64,000 bases of DNA from the NCBI RefSeq assembly GCF_035046505.1, contig NC_089823.1, positions 108,523,412 to 108,587,411 on the forward strand, given 5' to 3'. The translations under genes and the position numbers were made by a program. Positions within the stretch are counted from its first letter, which is position 1. Every line of letters starts with the position of its first letter. Source of the DNA: Tiliqua scincoides (Eukaryota > Chordata > Lepidosauria > Squamata > Scincidae). Of this stretch, positions 31,392 to 42,130 are shown piece by piece. The notes beneath the pieces are model-generated. The model did not search any database and was not told the origin of the DNA. It worked only from the letters and a program-made list of their open reading frames with translations.

Positions 31392-31628
31392 CAGTGGTGC
31401 CTCGCAAGACGAAATTAATTCGTTCCGCGAGTCGTTTCATATTGCGAAAATTTCGTCTTGCGAGGCATCACTGCAAACTGCAAAAAAAAAAAAAAATTGC
31501 AAAAAAATTTGTCTTGCGAAGCATGGCCATAGAAAAATTTGTCTTGCGAGTCACCCAAAAAATCGCAAAACGCTTTCGTCTTGCGAGTTTTTCGTTGCGC
31601 GAGGCATTCGTCTTGCGAGGCACCACTG
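31392..31628. mobile_element. Tigger/pogo-like MITE (237 bp) with TA target site
   Basis: Termini CAGTGGTGCCTCGCAAGACG and CGTCTTGCGAGGCACCACTG are a perfect 20-bp inverted pair. TA dinucleotides flank both ends (31390-31391, 31629-31630), the Tc1/mariner-class target. The interior repeats 'TTCGTCTTGCGAG' in both orientations, so it can fold on itself. CpGs are well preserved, implying youth. The overlapping plus-strand frame (31394-31822) is an artefact of the repeat. Confidence 0.88.
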
Positions 31629-31630
31629 TA

Positions 31631-33300
31631 CTTTTATCCTTTGCTCATAAGGTAGGTGTTCCATTTCCCAGTTCATGTGGGTTCCTCTTTTCTGTACCTT
31701 TCCTGCTCTTTTTCCTTCTCCTGATACATTTGGTCCTATTCTTTAATCATTCTGTTGAATTCATTCTTGAATCCCACAAGCCCTATGCAGATGTTCCAGT
31801 CCAAGTGTATTGCAGAGATTAAGTTTATGTTGGTTGGCCCCGTTCCCTTAGCATACCTGATGCCCACACAATATATACTCTCAGATTCTGCAAGTATACA
31901 ATATTGTGCAAGTAGAGCATATACATGTTGGAGGTCTGTGTAGATAGGCTGTTGCGAGAATGTGACATCCAAGGTACGAATTCAACTGAGACAGAGGGCC
32001 ACAGGGCATGATCACAATCATTTCATGACCACGTGTCACTCAGACTGTCTGCATAGGGGTCCAGGTTAACCTCTTTTGTGTTACTTGATGTGCTTTCAGT
32101 TCCAGTATATGTCATGCTGTAGTCATAATGGTTTATACTGTGTCTGTGGAGGAGAATTAAACTGTGGTAAAGATGTAAGTTAACATCTGAAGGACTGTTC
32201 CCTGAGGGAAGGAGGTTGGCCTGAACAACCTCCATATTCTTCCTATTGCATATTTAATTATCTGTCCAAAGAATGCATTCCTCTGTAGCTTAGTTATCCT
32301 TGCTTGACTAAAGGATATGATGTGAAAGGATTGGTTTAAATGGTCTGCTTCTTAACATGCAGTCAGTTGCCTTTTTTGGCTTCAGGGGGCCATGAAACAA
32401 TTTTATTTCCCAAACAACCCTTCAGGATACAAGGCTGTTATCAAAGTCTTTCAGTGTGAAGTGGATCTTGAAATGCGTGTATCCACTACATTTGAGTTTT
32501 CTGTGTCACGTTGGTGTCACTGGGAAATTTCTTCCCGTGAAGAGCAGCTGGGAAGTGTGCGGGAGCTGGAGAGGTGACAGCTATCTGGGTTGCGACCATG
32601 GTGGGCAGAGGGGACAAATTTTTAAAGCCCCTATGCTGCAGTTCTCACTTGGATTCTGCCACCTGAGATTGCTATTTACAGTGTAGAACAATCACAGGCA
32701 CTCTGAGCCTGTATTTGTTCTTTTGTGTAATTTGCCTCTAATATGGATGTTTCTGCAGCCGTTTTAATGCTTAGAGCTATCTTTTGTTACAGACAAATTT
32801 CAGAAATATTTATACTGGGAGGTGGGAGGCAAAGAGCAGAGTTCCTACTCTGCTGTAAACTTATGTGCAGCTATTTCTAACATTGCATTATCAATTCAAC
32901 CTTAAAATGGCTAGCAACAAGATCCTGATATGGATGGCTCTGATCTCAGGCTTAAATCCTACAACTGAACTCATAGCTGGTTAATACCCTCAGTGGGCTC
33001 ACATTCCGTGGATTCATGGAGAATTGAAATCAAGTGAGAGATCTCAGGTGCTCATATGTGACTTGTGGAAATAATAAAGCATTATTTCCTTTAGCCATGC
33101 TACAAAATGAAGGATGAACACCTTTGAAATAGGAGCATCTCCATTTGCTCTTTTCAATCTGAAGTAATGATGTTTTACATTGATGAGACACAAGATTTCT
33201 GGACCTGCAGCTCCTCACATGTTGAGATAAATATATGTGTGACACAAACATGCTAAACAGCATTTAGGAGCAACATTTTTTTTAATTCCTATAAAACATT
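31631..33300. other. unannotated stretch
   Basis: Unique-looking AT-rich DNA; nothing recognised. Confidence 0.35.
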
Positions 33301-33390
33301 GACTGCAATCCTGTCCACATTTTCCTGAGAGTAAGCTACAGCAAACACAATAGAACTTACTGTTGAGTAGACATGCATTGGATTGTGCCC
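33301..33390. repeat. palindromic MITE, diverged
   Basis: GACTGCAATCCTGTCCACAT to 'AGTAGACATGCATTGGATTG'. Arms diverged from the 62291 copy. Confidence 0.7.
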
Positions 33391-34103
33391 ATTGTTCCCA
33401 GACTTCCAACTGCTGAATTAAAATTAAAAGCATGCTTCATGTTTATACCCGGAATGGTTTAGAATAAGAATTATCCAGGATCTGTGTTTTCAGTAGCCGC
33501 ACTGAGATGTTTATTTCCACTTCACCTTATTCCCTTCTGATATCACAAGCTAGCCTCATTCGCACTCACCCCATTACCTGTGTTTGTCTGCAAACACTGA
33601 CTATGGGGAGAGTGTCTTCCTGTGATTGGAAACTTGGAACATTCCAGGGTTGCAATCATGGAAGTTCTTCCTGCATTCAACAGACAGACTGATCATCTGA
33701 GAAGGAAGGCCGACCTCATATGTGTCTTCAATAGAAGCAGGGCTCAGTGGGCATGTTCCTGGGATGTCCCTCGCATGTTCCATCTCCACATGGAGGGCAA
33801 ACTCCTGAATAGGGCGACTGAAATGCAGAGCATGGGTTCCTCTCATGGTGCTCTTCCCATAGTGTGTGATGTATATGCGAATATCACTACTGTATGAGTG
33901 GCGCTGATCAGGTGGGAAGATCCAATAGATGGGGCAGTCTAGAATGGTAAAACAAAATACTGCAAATTAACACTGAAATTGGGCTTATAAAATGATAAAA
34001 CACTATATCCTGCTCAGTGAACGAAACAACACCAAAATTTACCTATTAAAGTGACTGTGGAGCATCTGTGAACCGTTCTGAGTACTTCTGACTGTGTTTC
34101 TCA
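33391..34103. other. unannotated stretch
   Basis: Unique-looking DNA; nothing recognised. Confidence 0.35.
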
Positions 34104-34195
34104 GGCTACAATCCTATCCATCCTTTCCTGAAAGTAAGCCCCATTGACGCTAATGGGACTTACTGCTGAGCAGACATGCATAGGATTGGGCTGTA
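34104..34195. repeat. palindromic MITE, full length
   Basis: GCTACAATCCTATCCATCCT, 'GTAAGCCCCATTGACGCTAA', 'GCAGACATGCATAGGATTGG'. Both arms are preserved. Confidence 0.8.
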
Positions 34196-34259
34196 AGCCC
34201 CTAACTCCACATGCAGCTCTGCTGTTTTCTCCTGACTGGCTGTGGAGTCTTTTGAACAT

Positions 34260-34420
34260 GCTCAGAAGTTGCCAAGGAAAATGAAGCCCTACGGAAAGTG
34301 AAACGAGCCACAGTGTGCATTTACTTGTGAGTAGGCAAATATGCCTCAGTGAATTTTGAAGGGGAGGCTGAGAGGAATGCAACGCCACAAGAATGGTCCC
34401 ACTCTTGGGGGGGGGAACCC
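34260..34420 (+). repeat. unnamed interspersed repeat
   Basis: 'GGAAAGTGAAACGAGCCACA', 'TACTTGTGAGTAGGCAAATA' and 'CACAAGAATGGTCCCACTCT' match, in inverse, the repeat at 14725 and, directly, 49600-49735. Ends undefined. Confidence 0.5.
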
Positions 34421-34949
34421 CTCTATGTCTGCTGACAGCCGCAGGCATAAAACCTATATACTACCTAGTTACATTGATAAAAACGCTTTAAAATTTATTA
34501 AAATTTTAATTTGGAATAAAAATATAACATAGGTTAGTGTCACGGGAAACTGCTTCTCATGTAGTTGAAAGTTCACGCATACTTGAGAATCTCTTCTTGA
34601 AACCACAGTAGAAAGGAGTGCTGCTCCTCGGCCTGAAGTGTAAGAAGGATAATTTTTGTAGGCTTTTGCAGCATTTCTACACTACATAATGCCCTCCTGA
34701 GCTTGGTTTCTCATCCATTTCTTGTGATGTTCCATGTCAGAATTGTTTGAGCTGTTCAGGCATGACGTCAACATGGGATGGTGCATTGCTATCTTGTATT
34801 TTCTTTCTTCTTTTTTTCCCCCCCAAGGGACTTCTCCTGAACTCCTTGTTTGGCCCTAAAGTGCCATACTGGAGATGCTCCTGAGCAAATACAACCCTCC
34901 GGCCAATTCACACAAACAACTCAGCCATTTCCAGAGTGATAGACGGCAG
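34421..34949. other. unannotated stretch
   Basis: Unique-looking DNA; nothing recognised. Confidence 0.3.
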
Positions 34950-35045
34950 CAGCGAAAACAGCAAGGGGTCTTATGGCACTAAGAAATTTATTGTAGCGTA
35001 CGTTTCCATGGATGACAGTCCACTTCATCAGACACATGAAGAGAA
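34950..35045 (+). repeat. widespread amniote repeat
   Basis: 'AGCAAGGGGTCTTATGGCAC', 'AAATTTATTGTAGCGTACGT' and 'GTCCACTTCATCAGACACAT' are the diagnostic string of a repeat frequently seen in reptile transcripts and genomes. Class unknown to me. Confidence 0.6.
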
Positions 35046-35260
35046 ATCCTCAGTTGGCAAGTGTATGTGCATGGGTATAAAGAAAAAAAAAATGAAATTG
35101 GGAGTGTCAGTCATGGAAGCCATGGGGAAAACAAAACAAAATAAAACACTGCTCCGTGTAAATTAGGCATCCAGCTGTTGTAGCCCGTGCCAAGCCAGTA
35201 ATGTCCAGGCCATTCAGGCTGAATCCAGCTTTTGGAATGATAGCAAATCAGTGTTTAAAG

Positions 35261-35590
35261 CAGGGATTCTTAACCAGGGGTATCCATACCCCTTGTAGGT
35301 ATAGGAAACAAGTGATGGGGGTGTGGGACTTGATCTCTCAGTAATTAAAAAAAAATGTTTTTAGATTAGATTATTAGCCATCACCACTATCAATATGGAT
35401 TGAGGTGTTCTGTTCCTGGCTGTCCATATGTAAAGTAAAACCAAGCTACTGACATCTTCTGAAGTCATACTGGTATCTAATTGACCTGGTAATGATAATG
35501 ATTTTGACAATCTGGCAAAAGGGGTATGGGGACATATTGGGCAAGATGTTGGGGATCTGTAATTGTCAAAAGGTTAAGAACTCCAGCTTT
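35261..35590 (+). mobile_element. old hAT-like element
   Basis: Left CAGGGATTCTTAACCAGGGG and right AGGTTAAGAACTCCAG pair as ~15-bp TIRs. Flanking octamers GTTTAAAG and CTTTAGCG agree at only 5 of 8, so the TSD is degraded or misplaced. Similar ends are common in old amniote hATs. Confidence 0.65.
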
Positions 35591-36859
35591 AGCGTCATTT
35601 GCACTAAGATTTCAAATAGCTGAGTCCTGATTGAATCAAACTAGTGGAGATGCACCTATCAGCAGAGACTGAAGTGCCTGGCTGTTAGCACTTGACTGAG
35701 ATGGTGCTGTTAATTGGGCGTTGGAAGCAGGACTCCAAAAGGTCACAAACCTCTGAGAAGAGTTTTCGCTGAGCATGGTCCCATCCATTCTTGAGTCAAC
35801 AGATTACAGAAAACCTGATCCCAAATCCTATTATTTCATCTCTGAATAACCTAATCAGACCATATAGTTATCTCCTCAAGAAATGTACTTTGTAGGAAAA
35901 AAGTACTTTCTAAGTTGAGATATTTCTAAATGAGAGCTTCACAGAATCAAGATTGCATTCATAAAAAAATGAAATCTAGCCTTTTAGCATAAAAGGTGGA
36001 GCTCTCCTTTCAAATGTTCACTTAAATCACGCTTATTTCAGCTTGCATGCATTTTTTATTTCATGCCTCATCTCCCATATTTTCAATGAGATTATTCATA
36101 AAATAAAATAAAAAAATCATTTCAAAAATATGAAGGAGCTGAGCTTTTCCTTTAAGTAAAATGATGGAATCTTAACATCTGAGTCTTATCTATTCTGATT
36201 ATACATTTATCAGCATTGTGGAGTCTGTTTGATAAAGTATTTTAGAAACTTGGTAAAAAAAAAAAAAAAAGGTTCTTGGTAGACAAAGAGTATCTCAACA
36301 AGTTGTACCAATTTTCTATTTTTTAATCACTATGTGTACTGAACTTAAAAAATAGCAGTATTCCGTGCCGGCTACATGTAGAAAGAATAATGAACATTTT
36401 GATAAGCTTTGACGAAACCAAACTATGTAAGGCAGTTGGGATTTTTAGATGTGTTGGTTCATGACAGTAATATTCTGCATTCGCAGATGAATAGTGACAA
36501 AATAACCTCATTTCCATGCTCCCACGCAGACAAATTTCAGCCTATACGAAGCTACTTTTAAGGTTTCAGTCATAAACAAAATTATTGGAAAACAAGTTCT
36601 ACACTTGAATCGTGTGTTTAAGAAAGAAAATAGCCTCTAGGATCCCCAGGGCAAAATCTGGCATCCCAAGAGGTGGCATCCAGTGTCTCTCATATTTTTG
36701 ACAATCTAGAGGTAGCAGGTTTTGTACACAGTAGTATTCATAAAAAAGGTCTGGCCTGCAGCTTCCCTTTGGAGGTAGGATTGATGTGGTAACCCTTACC
36801 TTCTTCCCAGAACAGTCATCCAGTAAAACTTACCGGCCTAAGAATGCTAATAGAGTGAG
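35591..36859. other. unique AT-rich stretch, candidate conserved non-coding DNA
   Basis: 35880-36230 is repeat-free, with 'GCTTATTTCAGCTTGCATGC' and several TAAT/ATTA cores. A poly-A16 lies at 36254-36270. Conservation is a guess. Confidence 0.3.
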
Positions 36860-37424
36860 GGTGCAATCCTATCCTGTGCTAGAACAGGCAAACCAGGAGG
36901 CTTGTGCTGTATCCAGCACAGGATAGGGGCCATAAGTGGCTTAGCCAGAGGCAAGGGGAAACTTTTCCCCTTACCTCTGGGTAAGGGCTGCTGGCCCCAA
37001 TGGGTCTCCTTGGACTTGCGCCACCTCTGGAGGTGGCGCAAGTCTGAGGAGAGCGGAGTGGCTTGGAGCCGTTCTGTTCTCCCCAGTAATGGGGGTTGGG
37101 ATCCAATGTAACTGCTGGATCCCAGCCCTGTCTCCTGCTTCCCACCTGCCCACCCCCGGGGTTGCCCACCGCCCATCCTCCCCCTGCCCAGGAAAACTCC
37201 CTCCCTCCTCCCCACCTCCCCCATGCCTAGCTTTTCTCCTTGCATCGGCTCATCCGAGCCGATGTAAGGCAATGGGAGGAAGCCGGCGTGGAGGCTTTCA
37301 TCAGCCTCCGCAGGCCGGCGCTTCTGGGAGCGCCGGCCTGGCTTTCTTCCAAGGCACATTTGCAACCCTCCTGGGCCGGCCCAAGCAACTTGGGCCGGCT
37401 TAACAACCTGTTAGGATTATGCCC
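36860..37424. mobile_element. long GC-rich MITE, TGCAATCCTATCC/GTTAGGATTATGCC ends
   Basis: GC-rich 565-bp block in AT-rich surroundings, bounded by GGTGCAATCCTATCC and CTGTTAGGATTATGCC. It has internal short hairpins ('cgccacctctggaggtggcg' near 37020-37039). The 172-codon minus frame here is compositional. Confidence 0.55.
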
Positions 37425-39460
37425 TGAGTTTCTGAGCTCATTCCCTATTTGCACCAATATTACAGTGGATTGATATTATTTTGATTACATGGTACTTATT
37501 CCATCAATTACTACATTTCTCTTATATGTTGGGGGAAGTTGGGCGCCTGTCTGGGATTGCAGCTTTGCACACATTGTGTCCATGGATAAACCTGGGGAAA
37601 GAAAACATTTTTGCCTGAATATCTGAAATTGTCTTATAGTATGACGTGTGATTGGTCCCTCTAGGTCCACATTGTCTGGGCTAACCTATAGCAGATTTGC
37701 AGGGTCTCAGGGGCTTTCCCAGCCCTAACCAAAGGTGCTAGGATTGACCATGGGACCTTCTGTAGTTGTGTTCTACTTCTGAGCAGTTGACCGTCCCTTT
37801 ACAGGTGCATCCACATACATGTACACATGCTCATAGTGCCCACCTTTAAATAAGTAATTGACAAAATAGATATTGCTTTAAAACTTTTTGGCTTCTGCCT
37901 TCCTAAGATGGTTGGTGTGACTTCCAACGAAGACAATGAGTTTTAAGAATACAGAGGATGGGAAAATACAGTGACTCAAGACTAAAAAAAAATGTTATGA
38001 GGCCAAGGCATGTTAGGGTGTTAAGTTTACAGATCTGGAAGTTTTCTCTAGTATCCTTGTATTTGATAAGTTTCTCTATAAGGTTTCCAGGTCAGGAGAC
38101 TGGTAATATCTACAAAATGCTGTGACTCTGCCCTATTAAAAGGATTTTATATATTCAGGTGTAATGATACAAAGAAAGTTTGTGTCCTTCTTTATCCTAA
38201 AATGAGATGGTTTTGAGCTACATTTTGTTGAGACCTTTTGGCAGGAAGGATGAGAAGAGAAAATATCAGGGATAGGTTCATATCCAGATTCTGCTGATAC
38301 TTCCCTGTGAAAGTTTAATTTTGCTCTGTCTGCATTACTAAGGTGTGTAGCTAATCATATCCCAGATCAATTCCAGGTAGATTCAGTACAGGTAGCAATA
38401 TATGCACAGTTCTCTTCGCAACAAGCCTGTGTGAAAATTCACTAGGATGAGATATAGTGGTTTGACCAAGACCACATAGTCAATGATGCGCTAAGCAAGG
38501 ATTGGAATACTATTCATTGAATCTTTACACAGTGTTGTTAGTACAAACAGCACATCTCATTCCCTTACAGAAGCCATTTTTGGTAGCCTTCATTTGGAGC
38601 AAGCTGCAATTCAGTCCATTTCCAGTGATTTGTGGTTGTTCTCTTTCCTTCTTCTCATTGACGACAGAATGAAGTGAATTTTACAGTCCCAAGATTGTAA
38701 TTGGTTTAAATCTTCTGAAGACGCATAATGAGGTAGCTTTGCCAAGGGTAAGAAACACCTGGTCTTATCAGTGCTTGGATGAGAGAGCTCTGGAGACCGT
38801 TGAATTCACCATTGGGAGGCAACCTTGTAAAAAGACTGAATAAAAATGCAATGTCTGTCCTGTGAATCACTTTGAGTGCCCAATGGGGCTGAAAGGTAGA
38901 ATGCAAACTAAAATACATAGTAAACTTGTCCTTGTATCACTCCCCCAGTGAATTGTAATGTAAGACAAACTGCATCTGCTCATTTCGGAAGGATTTCTGC
39001 CTCTGGGAATTATGATTCCACAATATTAGTGTGTTTTTATACAGCAGTCTTCTGTCTCTATACCATCTTCCACTCATACACTTGCACCCTCCAGGTTTGG
39101 CCAGGGATGTTATCCATCAAAACTGCCCTCTTCACATAATCACGTTTATTAGAAGATATCCTCTTGCTAGAACATTCTATAGATCTCCTTAGGTGCATCA
39201 GCTACTGATGGTCTAAAAGGTAGTCTCCTTCTTTGTCAAATTATTTTGTACTTTGACAACATCAGGGTATATGGCAAATTTTAACACAACTTCCTAATCC
39301 CCATCTCCAAAAAAACACGCACTGGAAAAAATTGCAAAACATTCCTTTGGCTACCACTTTCAGTTAGTGTCGTTATTTAAATTTAACATCACTATCAGCA
39401 TCTAACCTTGACACACATCCGTTCTACCTTTTACTCTATTTTCAATTCTGCCCTGTGATT
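37425..39460. other. mostly unique, two old SINE remnants
   Basis: 38400-38520 resembles a minus-strand MIR 3' half ('cgcaacaagcctgtgtgaaa', 'tggtttgaccaagaccacat'). 38701-38910 has a 5S-like block ('gcttggatgagagagctctg') and a SINE-like 3' end ('gagtgcccaatggggctgaa'). Both are strongly diverged. No exon recognised. Confidence 0.35.
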
Positions 39461-39552
39461 TGCTGCACAATCCTATGTGTGTCTACTCAGAAGTAAATCA
39501 CACTGTGTTCAGTATGACTTACTCCCAGGGAAGTCTTTATAGGATTCCAGCT
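39461..39552. repeat. palindromic MITE
   Basis: TGCTGCACAATCCTATGTGT, 'ACTCAGAAGTAAATCACACT', 'TTACTCCCAGGGAAGTCTTT', ending ATAGGATTCCAGC. Confidence 0.75.
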
Positions 39553-39859
39553 TTGGTTACCCAGGTGGCCTTTCTGGCAACTACAACGGCCACAAGCATT
39601 GTAGATTGGTCCACCTCGCTGAAAACTTCATTGTTGACTTCTAATGAGATCGCCGTTTCTTACCTCCCAAGGTAGGTACAGTATGTTCTAATCATGTTTT
39701 CCTCCAATGGCAACATTAGTATCATAATTCCCATATGGGTGTTTTTTTTATTATTTCCTAAATATATAAACACACAGGATATGCTAATTATCTCTCATAT
39801 AACCTGGTTGTAGAGCTATGCTGGCATGCTGACTTTATAGCAATGTCTGAAACATATCA
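39553..39859. other. unannotated stretch
   Basis: Unique-looking DNA; nothing recognised. Confidence 0.3.
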
Positions 39860-40196
39860 CAGGTTGGGCATCCCTTATTTAGAATTCCGAAATACGGAGT
39901 ATTCTAAAATACGGAACTTTTCTGAGCAACAATTTGACTTTTTATTGTTACTTTTTTGCCTAAAGAAATAAAATCACAAACTGTGTTTCGTGCACAAAAT
40001 TATTAAAATATTATAAAATTACCTCCAGGCGATGTGTATAAGGGATATATAAAATATTGATGAATTTTGCGTTTAGACTTGGGCCCGATCCCCAAGAACT
40101 CTCATTTTGTACATGCATGTATTCCAAAATAAGGAAAAATTCTAAATCCAAAAGGCTTCTCATCCCAAGGACTTTGGATGAGGGATGCCTAATCTG
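39860..40196. mobile_element. Tigger-type element resembling mammalian MER44/Tigger7
   Basis: Left CAGGTTGGGCATCCCTTATT; the right complement CAGATTAGGCATCCCTCATC pairs with it. Interior strings 'acttgggcccgatccccaag', 'cacaaaattattaaaatatt' and 'cctccaggcgatgtgtataa' follow the order of human MER44/Tigger7 as I remember it. No transposase. The expected flanking TA is not clean (CA on both sides). Confidence 0.7.
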
Positions 40197-40638
40197 CACT
40201 ATCCTTTGACAATGTCTACGATGTTCACTAGCTAGCCACCAGGGTAAGTAACAGAAAGATGAAATGGCATCACTAATATGGAATCAACAGAGTTCTCTCC
40301 AGAACTCTAGTCCAGAACCCCCAAGTTCTTGGGCCTGAACAAAATCTCAGAAGACATGCACCCCACTTCCAGGCTGATCAACTGGGCAACCTTAAATCAA
40401 AGGCAAGAAAAATAAATAATGAAAAAGTAAACCAGCACAGTAGTTACAAGAAAAAGCACAAATGAAATCAAATTTAGAAGGTGTGATACACAAACTTATA
40501 AACAGAAACCAAAAGTAAACTGACCATACCCGAGATGCAGAAATGTTTAATATATATTTGGTAACTGAAGCTATTTGATTGTATTTTAATTATCCTTGGG
40601 TGCTTCTAATTGGGAAGTAGAAAGGCACGATCTAAGAA
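40197..40638. other. unannotated stretch
   Basis: Unique-looking AT-rich DNA. Confidence 0.3.
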
Positions 40639-41105
40639 CCCAATCCTGAGCTCTTACCACTGGCCCTCCATTGGCGCTGAGTGTCACAAACATGCCATAA
40701 GGCACATCTGCAGCCCTCATCTCCAGTCCAGCGCTGGTGCTAGCTCAGTGCTGGCTGGCATTGGGCTAGCGCCAGTGGACCATCACTTCTCCACCACTCC
40801 ATGGCCACCTGAACCACTGGATGGTGAAGAGTAGGTGGTGGGAGGTGGGAACGTTCTGAGGCAGGGGGAGGGTGGGGAGGAGGCATGCTAGGGGGAGGGG
40901 GCCGTCACGGACACCCTTGATTCTATGGGAGCCCAAGAGTTGCCACAGAATCGAGTAGCCCCATTGCGGGGCTACTTGCCTTACCCGGGGGAAGAGGATA
41001 AAAGTCCTGAAGAGCCGCCGTTGGCTGCCCTGTTACACGCAGGATGCTACAGTAACCGTTTCGGTGCCACAGCAGTCCTGGCACAACGGGCAGCTCAGGA
41101 TTGGG
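40639..41105 (+). mobile_element. long GC-rich MITE, CCCAATCCTGAGC family
   Basis: Ends CCCAATCCTGAGC and GCTCAGGATTGGG are a perfect 13-bp inverted pair. The interior ('gtgctagctcagtgctggct', 'ccccattgcggggctacttg') is shared with 61061 and, inverted, 43713. No coding capacity. No convincing TSD. Confidence 0.75.
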
Positions 41106-41484
41106 CTGTAAGTTGTTTAATCAGCCAATCACTAAATATTGCATGGTGTGGCAAACCATAGCCGCCCCCACCTTCAGTCGTCTCCATTGCAGCCTTCCTC
41201 TTGCTTCCATGCCTGTTTGAAACAAACAAGATAGGCAGTATAGGCTGAGAGTTCTCCTAGCATGCTCCACTCATCCTATGTGTTTCAACAGGGCTGTGCA
41301 AAGCAAGAGGGAGATGGTGAGGTCAGCTACCACTGTCCTGATCCTCTTCTCACTTGCTCTTAAGGAGCCAGAAGAGCACCAGAGGCTGATCAAAGTGGCT
41401 TTTATTTGGCAGGCCAGAGGGGGGTAGTGGGCAGATGCAGAGTACAGGGCAAACTTTATCAATGTACTACTACCTAGGGTTACC

Positions 41485-41648
41485 AGATACAAAGGGGGCT
41501 AGAGTGTCTATATCTTTAATCGCTGTATAGAAGAGGGAATTTTGGCAGGTGTTGCTTTTTAATACTTTCCATGTTGAGCTGCACCTGTCAAAATTTCCTC
41601 TTCTATACAGCGATTAAAGATATAGACACTCTGGTCCCCTTTGTATCT
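41485..41648 (+). repeat. long hairpin, 67-bp arms and 30-nt loop
   Basis: Arms 41485-41551 and 41582-41648 are reverse complements with only four differences. In a plus-strand transcript all four would be G-U pairs, so the stem could pair end to end. The left flank continues as GGGTTACC without a right partner. It is most simply a fold-back MITE, though a small-RNA-producing hairpin is possible. Confidence 0.9.
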
Positions 41649-41813
41649 GTATCTACTCCTACCCAACTTGTTGCTCAATGTGGGTGCTTCAATCAACCTC
41701 ATGACAAAGCCAACCCTGCTTCAACTCACTGCACAAAGTTAATCACTGTAAGGCAAATCTAGCTGTAACTGTATGCATCCTGTGCTGATGTATTCAAAAT
41801 TGTTCAGAGCACA

Positions 41814-41968
41814 ATGGCAGCAACTGTTACCCTGCACATACCCAATCTTGTCTGATCTTGGAAGCTAAGCAGGGTCAGGCCTGGTTAGTACTTGGATGGG
41901 AGACCACCTGGGAATACTGGGTGCTGTAGGCTTATACCATAGACTTTTGAGACTGAAGGTTGCCAACC
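41814..41968 (+). repeat. 5S-rRNA-derived SINE with TSD
   Basis: Carries 'GGAAGCTAAGCAGGGTCAGG', 'TTGGATGGGAGACCACCTGG' and the tail 'TTGAGACTGAAGGTTGCCAA'. TSD AGAGCACA at 41806-41813 and 41969-41976. It inserted just upstream of a tRNA-derived SINE. Confidence 0.9.
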
Positions 41969-41976
41969 AGAGCACA

Positions 41977-42130
41977 TGGGGGGAACAGCTCAGTGGAAGA
42001 GCATCTGCTTTCTATGTTGAAGGTCCCAGGATCAATCCCTGTTATCTCCAGGTATAGCAGAAGAAAATTAATCTCTGAAATGCTGTAGAGCTGCTGCTGG
42101 TTAGACAATGCCAATCTAGGGGCACAACAG
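41977..42130 (+). repeat. tRNA-Ala-like SINE
   Basis: Head 'GAACAGCTCAGTGGAAGAGC' (A-box region) and 'GGATCAATCCCTGTTATCTC' (B-box region, ending like the tRNA-Ala acceptor), then the body 'tgctggttagacaatgccaa'. The anticodon arm and acceptor do not fold as a functional tRNA. Other copies lie at 47740 and 48085. Confidence 0.75.

Noticed and set aside
31394-31822. 142-codon frame rich in Lys/Arg/Phe
   Set aside because: Spans the inverted repeats of the Tigger-like MITE and runs into flanking DNA.
41985-42050. tRNA-Ala gene
   Set aside because: Only A- and B-box regions are tRNA-like; the arms do not pair properly and a SINE body follows.
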